Below the pieces are notes generated by a model. The model had not been told where the DNA came from and did not search any database. It saw nothing but the letters and a program-made list of their open reading frames with translations. Positions 62,782-64,000 of a stretch of DNA of 64,000 bases are shown here, piece by piece. Position numbers and translations under genes: made by a program. Source of the stretch: Pseudomonas umsongensis (lineage in GTDB: Bacteria > Pseudomonadota > Gammaproteobacteria > Pseudomonadales > Pseudomonadaceae); contig NZ_NIWU01000005.1 in assembly GCF_002236105.1 (NCBI RefSeq), forward strand, positions 372,001 through 436,000, in the 5' to 3' direction. Within the stretch, counting starts at the first letter, position 1. Every line of letters begins with the position of its first letter.

Positions 62782-62797
62782 CGGTCACACTCGCTTT

Positions 62798-63400
62798 TCA
62801 GAAAGCGTAGTTGGCTGAAAGGTAGGTCTGTGCGCTGCTGGTCAAGCTCAGCGAACCTTGTTTGCTACCACCTCGCTCACTCATTTCGGTGCTGGCGTTA
62901 CTGCGCAGGTAACGGTACCCCAGCTCAACAGAAGTGTTTTGCGAAACCTGTTGCAGAATGCCTGCCTGTGCACCGATGGCGTAACCGATGTTGCTGTCGC
63001 GACTGAAGCCTGGTGATTCCTGGGTCATTTTGGTCAATCCGGCCGAGGCTCCGCCGAACAGCCTGGTATCAGTACCCAGCGGATGGAACAGGTCGAAGCT
63101 GCCCAGCAGGTTTTCCTGACGCAGTTTAATGCCATTGTGCGAGCCCGACACGTTATCGTAAGTGGCGTAGTAGCGGCCTTGGCTGTTTTGCTGGCCTACA
63201 CGCAAGCCCCAAGTGTTGTCCTTGCCAATCACGCCGTCGGCGTTCGGCCTATTCAGGTTATCGTTCAAGGCGTGGGATTTTTTGATCTTGTCGCTGGTCT
63301 GCCCATAAGTGAGGCTGGCGAAACTGTCGTTGGAAGCGATCGCTGCGGTGCTAGCGCCGAAGACGGTGAATGCCAGCAGCAGTTTTTTGAATCCAGTCAT
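62798..63400 (-). CDS. oprH: Outer-membrane protein OprH
   Basis: A 200-residue outer-membrane beta-barrel induced by low Mg2+, which binds and stabilises lipopolysaccharide. The signal peptide ends at AAIA, before SNDSFASLTYG. The mature part alternates charged and aromatic strands (TWGLRVGQQNSQGRYYATYDNVSG) and ends LSANYAF with the terminal Phe needed for barrel assembly. A basic segment near residues 38-53 could face LPS. It is the first gene of oprH-phoP-phoQ, behind a PhoP-box array and a -10 element. Confidence 0.95.
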   Translation of the reverse strand: MTGFKKLLLAFTVFGASTAAIASNDSFASLTYGQTSDKIKKSHALNDNLNRPNADGVIGKDNTWGLRVGQQNSQGRYYATYDNVSGSHNGIKLRQENLLGSFDLFHPLGTDTRLFGGASAGLTKMTQESPGFSRDSNIGYAIGAQAGILQQVSQNTSVELGYRYLRSNASTEMSERGGSKQGSLSLTSSAQTYLSANYAF

Positions 63401-63444
63401 GGGTGAAGCTCCTCAAGAGTTAGCGTTGTTTTGGCTACGAGGCA

Positions 63445-63501
63445 AGATTAACCACGCGGCCCTGAACCCACCCTGAACACCCGCTTAACCTGAGCTGAAC
63501 C
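63445..63501 (-). promoter_or_regulatory. PhoP-box array and -10 element of oprH
   Basis: On the reverse strand four half-sites follow at exact 11-bp steps: GGTTCA (63496-63501), GGTTAA (63485-63490), TGTTCA (63474-63479) and GGTTCA (63463-63468). Each adjacent pair has the 5-bp gap of a PhoP box. A -10 TAATCT lies at 63445-63450, 12 bp after the last half-site, the spacing of promoters in which PhoP replaces the -35. Confidence 0.88.
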
Positions 63502-63546
63502 ATATCCACCCAGATGTTTCGAGGTTTTTCTTGCAGGAGACCGACC

Positions 63547-64000
63547 ATGCGCATGCTCTTCGCCCTCTTCTTACTCGCCGCCAGCGGGCTGGCCCAGGCC
63601 GCCATCAAGACTCAGGAAATCCCGTACCAAAGTCCCGACGGCACACGGATGATTGGCTACTACGCCTTTGATGACGCAATAGAAGGTCCGCGTCCCGGTG
63701 TCGTGGTGGTACATGAATTCTGGGGGTTGAACGACTACGCCAAGCGTCGCGCCCGCGACCTCGCCGGTCTGGGCTACAGCGCCCTGGCCATCGATATGTA
63801 TGGCGACGGCAAGAATACCGAGCATCCCAAGGACGCAATGGCCTTCATGCAGGCCGTGCAAAGGGACAACGCAATTGCCAGTGCGCGGTTTCAGGCGGGA
63901 CTCGAATTGCTCAAGCGACAGGCGCAAACCGATCCGAAAAAGCTTGCCGCCATTGGCTACTGCTTCGGTGGCGGCGTGGTGCTCAATGCCGCTCGCCAGG
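63547..64000 (+). CDS. Secreted dienelactone-hydrolase family protein (3' end outside window)
   Basis: Partial gene, 151 codons present. The signal peptide (MRMLFALFLLAASGLAQA) points to the periplasm. The DLH layout shows GVVVVHEFWGLNDYAKRRARDLAGLGYSALAIDMYGDG and the nucleophile elbow GYCFGGGVVLNAAR, with Cys at the nucleophile position (dienelactone-hydrolase type rather than Ser). The ribosome-binding site 'aggag' is 9 nt upstream of ATG 63547. It is divergent from oprH and shares its PhoP-box region, so co-regulation is possible. The substrate is unknown. Confidence 0.87.
   Translation, partial: MRMLFALFLLAASGLAQAAIKTQEIPYQSPDGTRMIGYYAFDDAIEGPRPGVVVVHEFWGLNDYAKRRARDLAGLGYSALAIDMYGDGKNTEHPKDAMAFMQAVQRDNAIASARFQAGLELLKRQAQTDPKKLAAIGYCFGGGVVLNAARQ

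Overview
The window looks like chromosomal DNA from a Pseudomonas of the fluorescens group. GacS, PhoP/PhoQ/OprH, FabA/FabB, RelA, CysM and LdhA match Pseudomonas proteins closely. Several blocks follow the P. aeruginosa PAO1 gene order as I recall it (ldhA-gacS-pirRS...cysM-rlmD-relA-mazG; gpsA...hybrid kinase-fabA-fabB; oprH-phoP-phoQ near dctA). The intergenic regions carry many inverted REP pairs of the 'gtaggagctgcc' type. Almost everything is core or long-resident chromosome. I see no prophage, integrase, transposase, CRISPR array, rRNA or plasmid backbone.

Layout. 1-2.5 kb: partial comEC and a DUF2062 gene. 2.5-3.3 kb: a gene-free nested palindrome. 3.3-6.5 kb: a YadGH-like ABC exporter, a GST and a transglutaminase-like protein. 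6.7-9.7 kb: fadE and a small PA2817-like gene. 9.8-12.2 kb: a LysR regulator, an AlaX-type editing protein and a LysE exporter. 12.2-12.9 kb: a tRNA-Glu/Gly operon with an internal duplication. 13-19 kb: a membrane-anchored unknown, a chemoreceptor, two oxidoreductases and pyrF. 19.2-21.1 kb: an OmpR-type two-component pair. 21-28 kb: an AI-2E-family permease, DUF4892, two overlapping alpha/beta hydrolases, a thioesterase, an acyl-CoA ligase, sixA and DUF4389. 28-36.2 kb: gpsA, then a three-gene operon (TonB-dependent receptor, solo periplasmic binding protein, hybrid histidine kinase), then fabA-fabB. 36.6-43 kb: small genes, mazG, relA, rlmD and cysM. 43-46.4 kb: a YhcG-type nuclease in the place where I would expect pirA, then pirS-pirR. 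46.5-53.3 kb: gacS, ldhA and a run of small genes. 53.3-64 kb: tag-like gene, ttcA, Yip1-like gene, sprT-like gene, a CoA transferase, dctA, an AraC regulator, phoQ-phoP-oprH and a partial dienelactone hydrolase.

How the genes relate. Two parts of the Gac/Rsm lifestyle switch are present: gacS itself, and a hybrid kinase that resembles P. aeruginosa PA1611, which feeds the HptB branch. Here that kinase is translationally coupled to an outer-membrane receptor and a periplasmic binding protein without ABC partners. This is the best candidate in the window for an undescribed sensory system. Three regulatory layouts can be read directly from the DNA: a sigma-54 promoter with two phased dyads upstream of dctA, four 11-bp-spaced PhoP half-sites upstream of oprH, and a Fur-like box at pirR.

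Limits: no alignment or search was run. Names rest on motifs, length and remembered synteny, and several start codons were moved inward from the longest reading frame on ribosome-binding-site and family grounds.
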